From: Candidatus Celerinatantimonas neptuna
Lineage (GTDB): Bacteria > Pseudomonadota > Gammaproteobacteria > Enterobacterales > Celerinatantimonadaceae
Reading direction: 5' to 3'
Length of the DNA stretch: 64,000 nucleotides
Assembly: GCA_911810475.1 (NCBI GenBank)
Contig: OU461276.1
Coordinates: 188,823-252,822, forward strand
Shown here: positions 26,986 through 34,902 of the stretch, in pieces
Numbering within the stretch: position 1 is the first letter of the stretch
Layout: each line of letters starts with the position of its first letter
Notes under the pieces: model-generated
What the model was told of the DNA's origin: nothing
The model's input: only the letters and a program-made list of their open reading frames with translations
The model's database searches: none
Program-made: the position numbers and the translations under genes

Positions 26986-28331
26986 GTAGTTTAGGTCGCT
27001 TTCACAGCTTATCGATACCAATCTACATTTCCTACCTCGTTGGTGTTGCATTCACATTTGCAGATAATGCAATTATTGGTAGATACAACATAGAGAGCTA
27101 CGCTGTAGTGACCATAGTGGATACAATTATGTATTACATCATTGGCTCTATTAGCACATTTTCTTTGGCTCTAACAATGCAAGGAGCAAAGGACCTAGAG
27201 AACAAGCTGTACGAACAATATGAAAAGCTATTTAATACCTCACTCGCGATTGGGGTAGCTATCAGTTTGCTCTTTATCGTTTTCTCAATATTTTTTGGCG
27301 AATATATTTTTAGACACTTCTTTTCGATGAGTGAAGATGTCGCAAAAATAGCATATCAGTTCTTTGTTCTTCTATCGTTAGGAGTACCAATAAACATTTT
27401 TATATTTGCATTCTCTTCTTATTTCAAGTCGGTCGAAAAGCCAAAGATTCTTGCTTACAGTTCAATTATTTCTTCATTGGTAAACGTATCGGTGAACTAC
27501 GTTCTAGTTTTTGGAGAATTAGGATTCCCAAAACTTGGCGCAATAGGAATTGCGATAGGAACGTTAGCAGGGCTGAGTATAAGTTTGGCGATTTATTCAT
27601 ATGGTTTTTTTAGACAAAAAGACATAAGAATAAGACCTGTTTTTGATAGAACAGTTTCTAGAACGGTTATCAAGCTGTTCTCAAATCTATTCGTCCAAGA
27701 CTTGTTTGAGTTTACAGTGTTCTACTTTTTTATATTGGCAGTGATATCCGAATCAGGAGTTGTCAACTCTGCAACTTATGGGGTTTTGACTACGATATTT
27801 ATGGTTACCATGATGTTGTCATATGCATATGGAAGTGCTTTGTTGATAATCACAAAAAAAGAGGTCGACAATCGAGATAAGATAGCAAAATACGTCAAAA
27901 TAAGCTTAGTTAGCTTTGTAATTGCTTGGCTTATATATAGCCTTATTATCTGGCTGTCTGGTGATCTTTTCCCATCGGTTATAACAAACAAAAGTCTTGT
28001 AATATTGAACAGCATGAGTCATGTGGCAATATTTGCCGTAAGTCAGCTTATTATTGGCTTGGCAACAATAGCTAGGTATCTATTGAATGGGCGGGGCTTT
28101 GAAAGCTATGTGCTGAAGGTATGCTGCACGGTGTGTCCAGCTTCGGGAATACTAATTTATGCAGGGAATGCAGTTTTCAACTTTAAGTTTGAGACTGTAA
28201 TTGGGCTTGTATCAGCTACATATATGCTTCTTGCATTAAGTTATTGTGTAAAAGTATGCTTAGAGTCAAATAAGAGAGATGATCTGCTCCAGCAAGACTG
28301 CTACACTAACGAAAAAAGTGGGATTGGCTAA
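26982..28331 (+). CDS. MATE-family efflux transporter
   Basis: A 449-residue inner-membrane protein with about twelve hydrophobic helices in two MatE repeats. The family pattern shows in ADNAIIGRYNIESYAVVTIV near the start and FAFSSYFKSVEKPKILAYSS mid-way through the first half. MATE proteins export drugs or metabolites using sodium or proton gradients. Coupling to a PqqD-like gene by a 4-base overlap suggests export of a peptide-derived product (inference). The gene is AT-rich, unlike the flanking chromosome, and is followed by an attC-like site. Confidence 0.82.
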   Translation: MSSLGRFHSLSIPIYISYLVGVAFTFADNAIIGRYNIESYAVVTIVDTIMYYIIGSISTFSLALTMQGAKDLENKLYEQYEKLFNTSLAIGVAISLLFIVFSIFFGEYIFRHFFSMSEDVAKIAYQFFVLLSLGVPINIFIFAFSSYFKSVEKPKILAYSSIISSLVNVSVNYVLVFGELGFPKLGAIGIAIGTLAGLSISLAIYSYGFFRQKDIRIRPVFDRTVSRTVIKLFSNLFVQDLFEFTVFYFFILAVISESGVVNSATYGVLTTIFMVTMMLSYAYGSALLIITKKEVDNRDKIAKYVKISLVSFVIAWLIYSLIIWLSGDLFPSVITNKSLVILNSMSHVAIFAVSQLIIGLATIARYLLNGRGFESYVLKVCCTVCPASGILIYAGNAVFNFKFETVIGLVSATYMLLALSYCVKVCLESNKRDDLLQQDCYTNEKSGIG

Positions 28332-28385
28332 CTTTTTGATATACAAAATAAATCCTCTTGTGTAACGTTGTAATATAGATGTAAA

Positions 28386-28461
28386 TTATAACAAATAAGT
28401 CACAAATAAAGCTAAAAGTTAATCAACTGGACGTATTACGGTTGTTATTAAGGCGTTATGC
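28386..28461 (+). repeat. Candidate integron attC site after the MATE gene
   Basis: TTATAACAAATAAG at 28386 and TTATTAAGGCGTTATGC ending at 28461 have the outer sequences expected of a 76-bp Vibrio-like attC, with ATAAC and GTTAT as complementary ends. The match of the inner arms is only partial. Its place 55 bases past the MATE stop fits the end of a gene cassette. Confidence 0.55.
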
Positions 28462-28608
28462 AAAATGCGGAACTTTAGCATCTAGAGCTAATGTTTCTTG
28501 GCTTCATGTGGTTCTGCTGCTCATAGATGAGCATGAGTAAAACTAAGAAGTTCTGACTGCTAACCTGGTAAACTTAGGCCGATTACAAGTACCTCAGGAA
28601 ACCCCTAA

Positions 28609-28830
28609 ATGAGCCAAGAACAACCAAATAACCCACTACATGGTTTAACCCTTGAGAAAATCCTCGTTCGTCTACAAGAACACTACGGTTGGGAAGATTT
28701 GTATGCAGAAATCCAAATAAACTGCTTTTATAACAATCCATCTATCAAATCCTCATTAAAGTTCTTACGTCGTACTCAATGGGCTAGAGAGAAGGTAGAA
28801 GCGTTGTATATTGAGACTTTCTGCAAATAA
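28609..28830 (+). CDS. VF530-family DNA-binding protein
   Basis: A 73-residue protein of the VF530 family (DUF2132), whose wording is nearly complete: [22 protein letters not shown], shortened here as [16 protein letters not shown] and EHYGWEDL, then [20 protein letters not shown] and [12 protein letters not shown]. Members are small DNA-binding proteins that often occur as gene cassettes in Vibrio. An AGGAAA site precedes the ATG. Upstream is an attC-like site; directly after the stop a TGCAAAT/ATTTGCA hairpin is followed by the end of a group II intron. Confidence 0.88.
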   Translation: MSQEQPNNPLHGLTLEKILVRLQEHYGWEDLYAEIQINCFYNNPSIKSSLKFLRRTQWAREKVEALYIETFCK

Positions 28831-28843
28831 GAAAATTTGCATA

Positions 28844-29475
28844 ATCGGGTAGCCGGAGGTATCTAGCCTCCAGCCCCCACAACACCCTGCATGCGGCTCC
28901 GCACAGGGCGCTTCACTTAGAATGGTGAAGCTTAATCCATCCATCTCGAAGCGTAAATAGACCTTGGGATGCTAGGTAAGCATTCGATAATGCCTGCTGG
29001 ATCCCCGGTGTTTTCGAGCTTCTCCATGGGCCTTTACTGGTGATACCACACGCTAGTGCGGCTTGAACATGCACACCTCGGCGCATCAGGTTTCTTACTT
29101 TGGTTCTCGGTTTTCGCCACTGTCGCCAGTAGGCCATTCGAACTCTGCGCCTTATCCGGTGATCTAGATCTACGCAAAGTTGATAGCCATTCGCGATCCA
29201 AAAGTAGTTTATCCATCCTCGCAAGTATTGGCTTACTTTAAACAGCTGGTAGCCCATCGAGACGCCCCAGTTACGGTTTGTTAGACGCTTAATTTGTTGT
29301 TTAAAACGATGTAACGGTTTGGCATGAATTTGCAGCCGTCCCGCTTTGAAGGTAAACCCTAAGAACTGACTCTTCGCCGTTTTAACCACCTGACTTTTGG
29401 TCGTATTAACCACAAGCTTTAAGCGCCGTTGCAAGAAGCGACTAATGCTCGTTCGTCCACCCGCACGCTAGAAAT
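28844..29475 (-). mobile_element. 3' remnant of a group II intron
   Basis: Contains the C-terminal third of an intron-encoded reverse transcriptase followed, in the same direction, by the intron's 3' RNA. After the protein stop comes GCGCCCTGTGCGGAGCCGCA, then a GGGGGCTGGAGGC/CCTCCGGCTACCC stem, ending about 28844. This tail is typical of bacterial group II introns. The 5' ribozyme and the polymerase domain are gone: the reading frame meets a stop four bases from the right island repeat. The 3' end lies beside a short hairpin after the VF530 gene. Confidence 0.75.
28913..29434 (-). pseudogene. Group II intron reverse transcriptase/maturase, C-terminal fragment
   Basis: 173 residues, extendable in frame to about 29470. 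The end of the reverse-transcriptase thumb (RFLQRRLKLVVNTTKSQVVK) is followed by KSQFLGFTFKAGRLQIHAKP and then the maturase/GIIM region, with LRGWINYFWIANGY, DLDHRIRRRVRMAYWRQW, KVRNLMRRGV and SKTPGIQQALSN. The catalytic YADD and everything before it are missing, so it cannot be active. Family members have 400-450 residues. Confidence 0.85.
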
Positions 29476-29478
29476 AAT

Positions 29479-29497
29479 TTAGGCCACCCACTACATT
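29479..29497 (+). repeat. Right 19-bp direct repeat of the island (putative att site)
   Basis: TTAGGCCACCCACTACATT, identical to 20338-20356. It separates the group II intron remnant from ordinary chromosomal DNA. Confidence 0.8.
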
Positions 29498-29519
29498 AAC
29501 CCCTACTATTAATATGATT

Positions 29520-29557
29520 CTTTAATATTCAGTATGAACCTTTAATATTCAGTATGA
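29520..29557 (+). repeat. Two tandem 18-bp repeats upstream of a PaaX-type gene
   Basis: CTTTAATATTCAGTATGA occurs at 29520-29537 and again at 29540-29557, exactly 20 bases apart (two helical turns), 90 bases before the regulator start. Perfect spaced copies before a regulator gene suggest an operator for self-control; this is inference. Confidence 0.5.
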
Positions 29558-29647
29558 GTACTTTATTCCACCCCTACAATAAGTCCCATTTTGGACGATT
29601 GCATTCTGGCATGATACAATTTTTTAAATTATTCGATTTTTTGTTAT

Positions 29648-30487
29648 ATGATTAAATCAAAGAATTCTCAACAGACTGAAAACCGACAAGATCTCAGTTC
29701 GACCCAAAGTATATTATTAACATTATTTGGCCTTTTTTTATTTGATAGCAAAGAGCGTGAATACCTACAAACACGCTGGATAGTCGCCGCACTAAGCCAT
29801 ACGGGGCTGTCCGAAAATGCCATCAGGACGACGCTGAACCGAATGGTAAAACGAAACTTATTACTGCGGCGGCAGTCTGGAAGAATTAGCCTGTTCAGCC
29901 TAAGCAAAGAAGGCCAAAAATTACTTTCTCATGGCCATGAGCGCATTTATTCCGAAGCGCCTTTTTCAGAAAAAGATAAAAAGTGGACGCTCCTTAATGT
30001 TTCTTCAACCCTTGCGAAAAACATTCGCTACCAATTTGAGGTCAGATTACAATTAGGCGGGTTTGCAGCAATTGATAGCCGACTCTGGATTGCCCCGGGC
30101 AATGTCGATGTCATCGCTTTAATCCATGATCTGATACCTCACGGATTATTTGATTCTCTGTATATTTTTCAGGCTGAACCCACACAGAACTTAAAGACAG
30201 ACCAGTTAATCAATAAGGCCTGGGATATAGAACAAATTCGCTTAATGCATCATCGATTTATCAAACACTGGACCGGGGCATCAACAACCAATAAGTGCAC
30301 ACTGACCAACATAATTCAATTAGTCAATGACTGGACTAACCTCTTATGTTGCGATCCGGGATTACCAGGTGCACAAATTGATGCACAGTGGCCAGCTAAG
30401 CATTCTGAAATCATTTTCAAACAGTTATATCAAAGCTGGCGACATAAGGCTGAAGAGGAATTTAATCTGATCGAAAGAACGATTTGA
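29648..30487 (+). CDS. PaaX-family transcriptional regulator
   Basis: A 279-residue DNA-binding regulator. The N-terminal winged helix-turn-helix reads LTLFGLFLFDSKEREYLQTR, then LSENAIRTTLNRMVKRNLLL and SLSKEGQKLL, as in PaaX. The C-terminal part (from about residue 95) is the PaaX effector and dimer domain. PaaX represses phenylacetate degradation genes and responds to phenylacetyl-CoA, but no such genes are near, so the target here is unknown. It lies just outside the right island repeat and is preceded by two tandem 18-bp repeats. Converges with the S66 peptidase gene. Confidence 0.82.
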   Translation: MIKSKNSQQTENRQDLSSTQSILLTLFGLFLFDSKEREYLQTRWIVAALSHTGLSENAIRTTLNRMVKRNLLLRRQSGRISLFSLSKEGQKLLSHGHERIYSEAPFSEKDKKWTLLNVSSTLAKNIRYQFEVRLQLGGFAAIDSRLWIAPGNVDVIALIHDLIPHGLFDSLYIFQAEPTQNLKTDQLINKAWDIEQIRLMHHRFIKHWTGASTTNKCTLTNIIQLVNDWTNLLCCDPGLPGAQIDAQWPAKHSEIIFKQLYQSWRHKAEEEFNLIERTI

Positions 30488-30506
30488 TCTAAGATCGTTC
30501 ATCGCG

Positions 30507-31511
30507 TTATGAACTAAGCCAGGGACTTTTCAAACAAAACGTTTTTTCATCAAAATCAATTTCACCCTGAACGCCAATCGGGGTGACTAGCATAGGGTGC
30601 GTATGGCAGCTATCAAAGCCATAAAAAATTGGCAATGGCTGGCCGTTTAACACGTCAATGAGTACATCCAACGGGGTTCGGTGGGTTCCCAGATCATCAA
30701 ACAATTCATGCTTACCTAAAATAATGGCAGAAACTCTGTCAAAAATACCACACACTTTCAGATGGCAAAATGAGCGTTCGATGGTTGCTATATCTTTCAG
30801 TGAATCTTCAATCAGAAGAATATCGCCCTCAGATATTTCAGGCATATAAGAGCTTCCCCAGATCCCGGCCATGGTATTCAGATTTCCACCGAGAACACGC
30901 CCACAAACGCTCCCTTTCCCCATAAACAACCAATCATTGCTCTGTACGGGTTTGGGCTCGTTCTGAGTTTCCCAGTCAATCCGGACATCCGTCCAGTATT
31001 CGGGCATTGAATATGAAAAAGGCAACGATGGACTCTGACACAATAGCTCATAAAACGATTGATATGTTTGATCCACCAGAGGCGGATACTCACCAAAAGA
31101 GGCAACCAGTGCAGGGCCATAAAATGTAACCAAACCAATCTTTGCAAAAATGCCCAGCAAGATGGCTGTCATATCTGAATAACCAATGATAACTTTGGGG
31201 TCAGCCCGCAACGCCTCATAATCAATATAAGGTAATAATGCGTTACTGTTTGCTCCCCCGATGGTGGATATAATGCAACGAATTTGCGGGTCACGAATCA
31301 GTTCATTTAATTCATCAGCGCGCTCCAAAATGCTGCCTGAACGGTAATAATCACACTGCTTCGTTAACCGACCAGGCTGCAATTCAAACTGCTGCTGTTT
31401 TAAATACGCCTTCGCCCGATTAAAACGATTGGGCGTCAGGGATGTAATAGGACAAGATGGTGAAAAAAAACCAATTTTATCGCCGGCCTTTAAAGGTTTA
31501 GGGAAAAGCAT
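30507..31511 (-). CDS. S66 peptidase (LD-carboxypeptidase/MccF-like)
   Basis: A 334-residue serine peptidase of family S66. LKAGDKIGFFSPSCPITS starts the fold; the nucleophile Ser is in VIIGYSDMTAILL, the Glu in LLIEDSLKD and the His in GFDSCHTHPM. Family members either trim murein tetrapeptides (LdcA) or cleave toxic aminoacyl nucleotides such as microcin C (MccF); the length and GGANSNALLPYIDY wording look closer to MccF-like members. I start at ATG 31511, preceded by GAGG; a longer frame from 31532 has no ribosome binding site. Cytoplasmic, no signal peptide. Confidence 0.83.
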   Translation of the reverse strand: MLFPKPLKAGDKIGFFSPSCPITSLTPNRFNRAKAYLKQQQFELQPGRLTKQCDYYRSGSILERADELNELIRDPQIRCIISTIGGANSNALLPYIDYEALRADPKVIIGYSDMTAILLGIFAKIGLVTFYGPALVASFGEYPPLVDQTYQSFYELLCQSPSLPFSYSMPEYWTDVRIDWETQNEPKPVQSNDWLFMGKGSVCGRVLGGNLNTMAGIWGSSYMPEISEGDILLIEDSLKDIATIERSFCHLKVCGIFDRVSAIILGKHELFDDLGTHRTPLDVLIDVLNGQPLPIFYGFDSCHTHPMLVTPIGVQGEIDFDEKTFCLKSPWLSS

Positions 31512-31599
31512 AATACGCCTCGTATCGTTCATCTATATCTAAACTAACTGTTTCACCACCATCTTTGTAGGGCGTATACTCAAGCACGTATGGCAGCCC

Positions 31600-32235
31600 C
31601 TATAAACTCGCTTTTTCTAATTCATTCAAATCACAGCCAACAATGGCATGCAAATTCTCAGTTATTTTTTCAGCCGACCAATTCCACCAGGCAATATCCA
31701 GAAGTGCCATAATCGTTTGCTCATCAAACCGGAAGCGAATGGTTCGGGCCGGATTTCCACCAACAATACAATAAGCTGGCACATCACAGGTTACAACGGA
31801 TTGACTGGCAATAATCGCACCACAGCCAATATGAACCCCGGGCATAATCGTCGAGTCGCGGCCTATCCAGACATCATGGTCGATCACAGTGTCCCCTTTA
31901 TAGGGTATATCATCCGCATCAGGGGTCACCTTCTCCCAGCCATGACCAAAAATTTGAAAAGGATAAGTCGAAAACCCTGTTGTTTTATGATTCGCACCAT
32001 TCATAATGAATTTCACATCTTTAGCAATTGCGCAAAACTTACCAATAATTAACTTATCGCCAATAAATGGGAAGTGATACAAGACGTTATCTTCAAAGTG
32101 CTCAGGACCTTGTGGATCGTCGTAATAGGTGTAATCACCCACAATAATATTTTCAGATGTAATGAAATTTTTCAGATAACCAACCTGAGGGAAACCTGTC
32201 ATTGGTTCTTTATCTTCAGGGCTTGGACCTTTCAC
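31600..32235 (-). CDS. Vat-type xenobiotic acetyltransferase
   Basis: A 211-residue left-handed beta-helix (hexapeptide) acetyltransferase. It closely resembles streptogramin A acetyltransferases of the Vat family as I recall them: VGDYTYYDDPQGPEHFED, LIIGKFCAIAKDVKFIMNGA with the catalytic-type His in GANHKTTGFSTYPF, DHDVWIGRDSTIMPGVHIG, and VGGNPARTIRFRF. Vat enzymes acetylate virginiamycin M-like drugs; chromosomal relatives in environmental bacteria often have unknown substrates. The start is a GTG with GGGAGG five bases before it. No neighbouring resistance gene or mobile element is seen. Confidence 0.85.
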   Translation of the reverse strand: MKGPSPEDKEPMTGFPQVGYLKNFITSENIIVGDYTYYDDPQGPEHFEDNVLYHFPFIGDKLIIGKFCAIAKDVKFIMNGANHKTTGFSTYPFQIFGHGWEKVTPDADDIPYKGDTVIDHDVWIGRDSTIMPGVHIGCGAIIASQSVVTCDVPAYCIVGGNPARTIRFRFDEQTIMALLDIAWWNWSAEKITENLHAIVGCDLNELEKASL

Positions 32236-32317
32236 AAAACCTCCCAGTTTTTAATTCACCTCAATGTTAACTAAAAAGTTGAGATGAACTTATGATCTCT
32301 GTTCCCAGCAAAACAGA

Positions 32318-32683
32318 TTAACCGGCATCCGACATTTTGCCCCGCAGACCTATCAAATTACCGAAAGGATCCTCAACCTGACACATTCCTAAACCATTCT
32401 CAATAGCCATCGGCCCACGATAGAAACGCGCCCCAATATCCAGAAAATGAGTTAACGCATCCTGTAATTTGGGAATAGACCAATACAAAACTGTTCCCTT
32501 CTTACCATTTTCCACTTTCTCATCGGCCTGTACGATTTCAATGGCAAAACCATCTAAATCCAATACGGTGAAATCAAAGTCCTCCAAAAACAGGGGAATT
32601 GCCTGGGAAAAGGCAAGCTGATACCAGGCTAACCCGGTGTTCACATCTGGAACATGAATCAAGATAGCGCTTGGGTGCATCAT
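32318..32683 (-). CDS. VOC-family (glyoxalase/bleomycin-resistance fold) protein
   Basis: A 121-residue single-domain VOC protein. Strand and helix wording is typical: SAILIHVPDVNTGLAWYQLA, then FAIEIVQADEKVENGK, ALTHFLDIGARFYRGPMAIE and CQVEDPFGNLIGLRG. Such proteins bind metal and a small ligand as enzymes or drug-binding proteins; which applies here cannot be told. The gene lies between a Vat-type gene and putP on the same strand with separate spacing, so an operon is not obvious. Confidence 0.8.
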   Translation of the reverse strand: MMHPSAILIHVPDVNTGLAWYQLAFSQAIPLFLEDFDFTVLDLDGFAIEIVQADEKVENGKKGTVLYWSIPKLQDALTHFLDIGARFYRGPMAIENGLGMCQVEDPFGNLIGLRGKMSDAG

Positions 32684-32750
32684 CCATATCCTAAAGGGCA
32701 GCTCTCAATCAGATGATAGCAATCATCCGACTGAAAGCCTTACAGCAAAA

Positions 32751-34274
32751 TTAATCGCTACTGTTATGGAACGCTTGATAACCCTGTTCAAAACGTTCCT
32801 GGACCTCTTCGGATGCCTGTGTCATTTTCGACACGACTAAAATCACCACTGAGCAAGCAATAAATCCCGGAATAATTTCATATAACCCTGTATTCAATGC
32901 CTTCCATACGACCACAACAATAGCACCAGCCAACATGCCGGCTAACGCACCGGCTGATGTCATTTTTTTCCATAAAACAGAAAAAATAACAACCGGCCCA
33001 AATGCCGCGCCAAAACCAGCCCAAGCATAAGACACTAAGTTTAGCACGCTACTTTTCGGGTTCTGAGCAATGGCAATCGCAATAAGGGCAACCGCTAAAA
33101 CCATCAAACGGCCAAGCCAGACCAACTCTTTTTGTGAAGCATTCGGGCGAATGAACCCTTTATAAAAATCTTCGGTAATCGCACTTGAACAAACAAGCAA
33201 CTGGCAACTTAAAGTTGACATAATCGCCGCAAGGATGGCAGAGAGAACAATACCGGCAATCCATGGATTAAATAGTAATGAACTAATCGCAATAAAAACG
33301 CGTTCACTATTGACACTAGTCTGTCCATTAACTGTCACATCCATCACATGTGTAAGCCCGGGATGAACACTGAAAAATGCCAAACCAAAATAGCCGACTG
33401 AACACGCCCCCAGCAAACATAAAATCATCCAGCTCATCCCGATTCGACGCGCTTTAACCAGTGATTTCACCGAATCAGCAGCCATGAACCGGGCCAGAAT
33501 ATGAGGCTGTCCAAAGTAACCTAGTCCCCAGGCTGCCGCACTAATGATCCCTAAAATGGAAGTCCCAAAGAATAAACTCCCATACTGTTTACCACTAGCT
33601 ACAGATGCCGTTGTAATCGCTGATTGTAGTTCATGCATGCCACCTAAATTGAGATAAACCATGACAGGGGCCAGCAATAACGCGAAAAACATCAGCGATG
33701 CCTGCATCGTATCCGTCCAGCTGACAGCTAAGAAACCACCGATAAACGTATAAATGATGGTCGCCCCAGCCCCTAACACAAGTGCCATTTCATAACTCAT
33801 TCCCGGGAATAGACTTTGGAACAGCTGGCTACCTGCAACAATCCCTGACGCACAATAAATTGTGAAAAAGAATAAAATAATGGCAGCAGAGATAATACGA
33901 ATTGATTTATTCTTCGCCCCAAAACGATGATGGAAATATTCAGGTAATGTCAGCGCATCATTATTAACCTCGGTATGCGCCCGAATACGGCCTGCCACAA
34001 AAAACCAGTTTAAATAAGCGCCGATCACTAATCCGATTGCAATCCATGATTCACTTAATCCCGCCACATAAATGGCTCCGGGAAGCCCCATTAATAACCA
34101 ACCAGACATATCTGATGCACCGGCTGACATCGCAGTCACAAAACTACCGAGACTGCGTCCACCTAAGATATAATCACCGAAATTGCGCGTTGCGAAGTAA
34201 GCAATAAACCCGATCAACAACACGCTGACCAGATAAATGCCAAACATAATATAAATTGGATTAGAAAAATGCAC
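32751..34274 (-). CDS. putP: Sodium/proline symporter PutP
   Basis: A 507-residue sodium:solute symporter that takes up proline with sodium. Thirteen hydrophobic helices are expected. PutP-specific wording includes FGDYILGGRSLGSFVTAMSA near residues 31-50, GASDMSGWLLMGLPGAIYVA, and NDALTLPEYFHHRF. Also present are AAIMSTLSCQLLVCSSAITE with the sodium-site Ser residues, and FGPVVIFSVLWKKMTSAGAL. E. coli PutP has 502 residues, so it is complete. No putA is in the window. Confidence 0.93.
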   Translation of the reverse strand: MHFSNPIYIMFGIYLVSVLLIGFIAYFATRNFGDYILGGRSLGSFVTAMSAGASDMSGWLLMGLPGAIYVAGLSESWIAIGLVIGAYLNWFFVAGRIRAHTEVNNDALTLPEYFHHRFGAKNKSIRIISAAIILFFFTIYCASGIVAGSQLFQSLFPGMSYEMALVLGAGATIIYTFIGGFLAVSWTDTMQASLMFFALLLAPVMVYLNLGGMHELQSAITTASVASGKQYGSLFFGTSILGIISAAAWGLGYFGQPHILARFMAADSVKSLVKARRIGMSWMILCLLGACSVGYFGLAFFSVHPGLTHVMDVTVNGQTSVNSERVFIAISSLLFNPWIAGIVLSAILAAIMSTLSCQLLVCSSAITEDFYKGFIRPNASQKELVWLGRLMVLAVALIAIAIAQNPKSSVLNLVSYAWAGFGAAFGPVVIFSVLWKKMTSAGALAGMLAGAIVVVVWKALNTGLYEIIPGFIACSVVILVVSKMTQASEEVQERFEQGYQAFHNSSD

Positions 34275-34902
34275 TATAGTAAAACTCCTTTTTGATTTAT
34301 TTATAAATATTGTGTTTACTTTTCAACCATACATAAAGTTTAAGCATTTGTTAAATTATGATTACGCTATGGTAAATTTAACCCTATAGAACGTGAATTA
34401 TGCACAAAAAGTTTCTTAAGGCATCGATTAACCCCCAATTTTACATCAAGTGAACAAAACCACATTTAAGGTGGGATTTAAATCCGGGTTTAAAGCTAAT
34501 CGACTCAATCACATTCATTCTATGTCAACAGTTTTCACGCAGTAATCGGGCAAAACCACTTGCCGAAAGGCTTCCTTATACTGAGTTGAGGTTATTTCAT
34601 ACGATGAATTAAGAACTGATACATGTCACCCAAAACGTTACTATCAGTTCGAATGGTTAAAGCATGTTGACGTAACAGGATTTCAAAAAGGAATACTAAT
34701 TCATTTAAGCACATCTAAACCGAACACTTTCAATCTCAAAAGCTCGCCTTTATATAACCTTACTCAAAAACATAAAACAAAAACTCTGAATCCACAGAAT
34801 AAGCAGACATAATACAATTTTTGAATAGATATTCAATCAATTAGCTTAATAAACCCTTTAAATTGAATAAATGAGCACCGGTTACCAAGAGAACAAACAT
34901 TT
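34275..34902. other. Intergenic stretch between putP and the GGDEF-EAL gene
   Basis: About 630 AT-rich bases between two leftward genes. It must carry the putP promoter on its left side. I see no coding frame, RNA gene or clear terminator. Confidence 0.45.

Larger units (their letters stand above)
20338..29497. mobile_element. Genomic island with a tyrosine recombinase and integron-derived gene debris
   Basis: A 9.1-kb block bounded by a perfect 19-bp direct repeat. A tyrosine recombinase gene starts 87 bases inside the left copy, the usual arrangement of integrative elements. At the left end a HAD gene is cut, and the right copy lies where a group II intron remnant ends. Contents differ from the flanks: AT-rich genes of unknown role, IS21 and RAYT genes, truncated MFS and HAD genes, attC-like sites, a PqqD-like/MATE pair and a VF530 gene. 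Whether the repeat is the true recombination site is inference. Confidence 0.65.
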
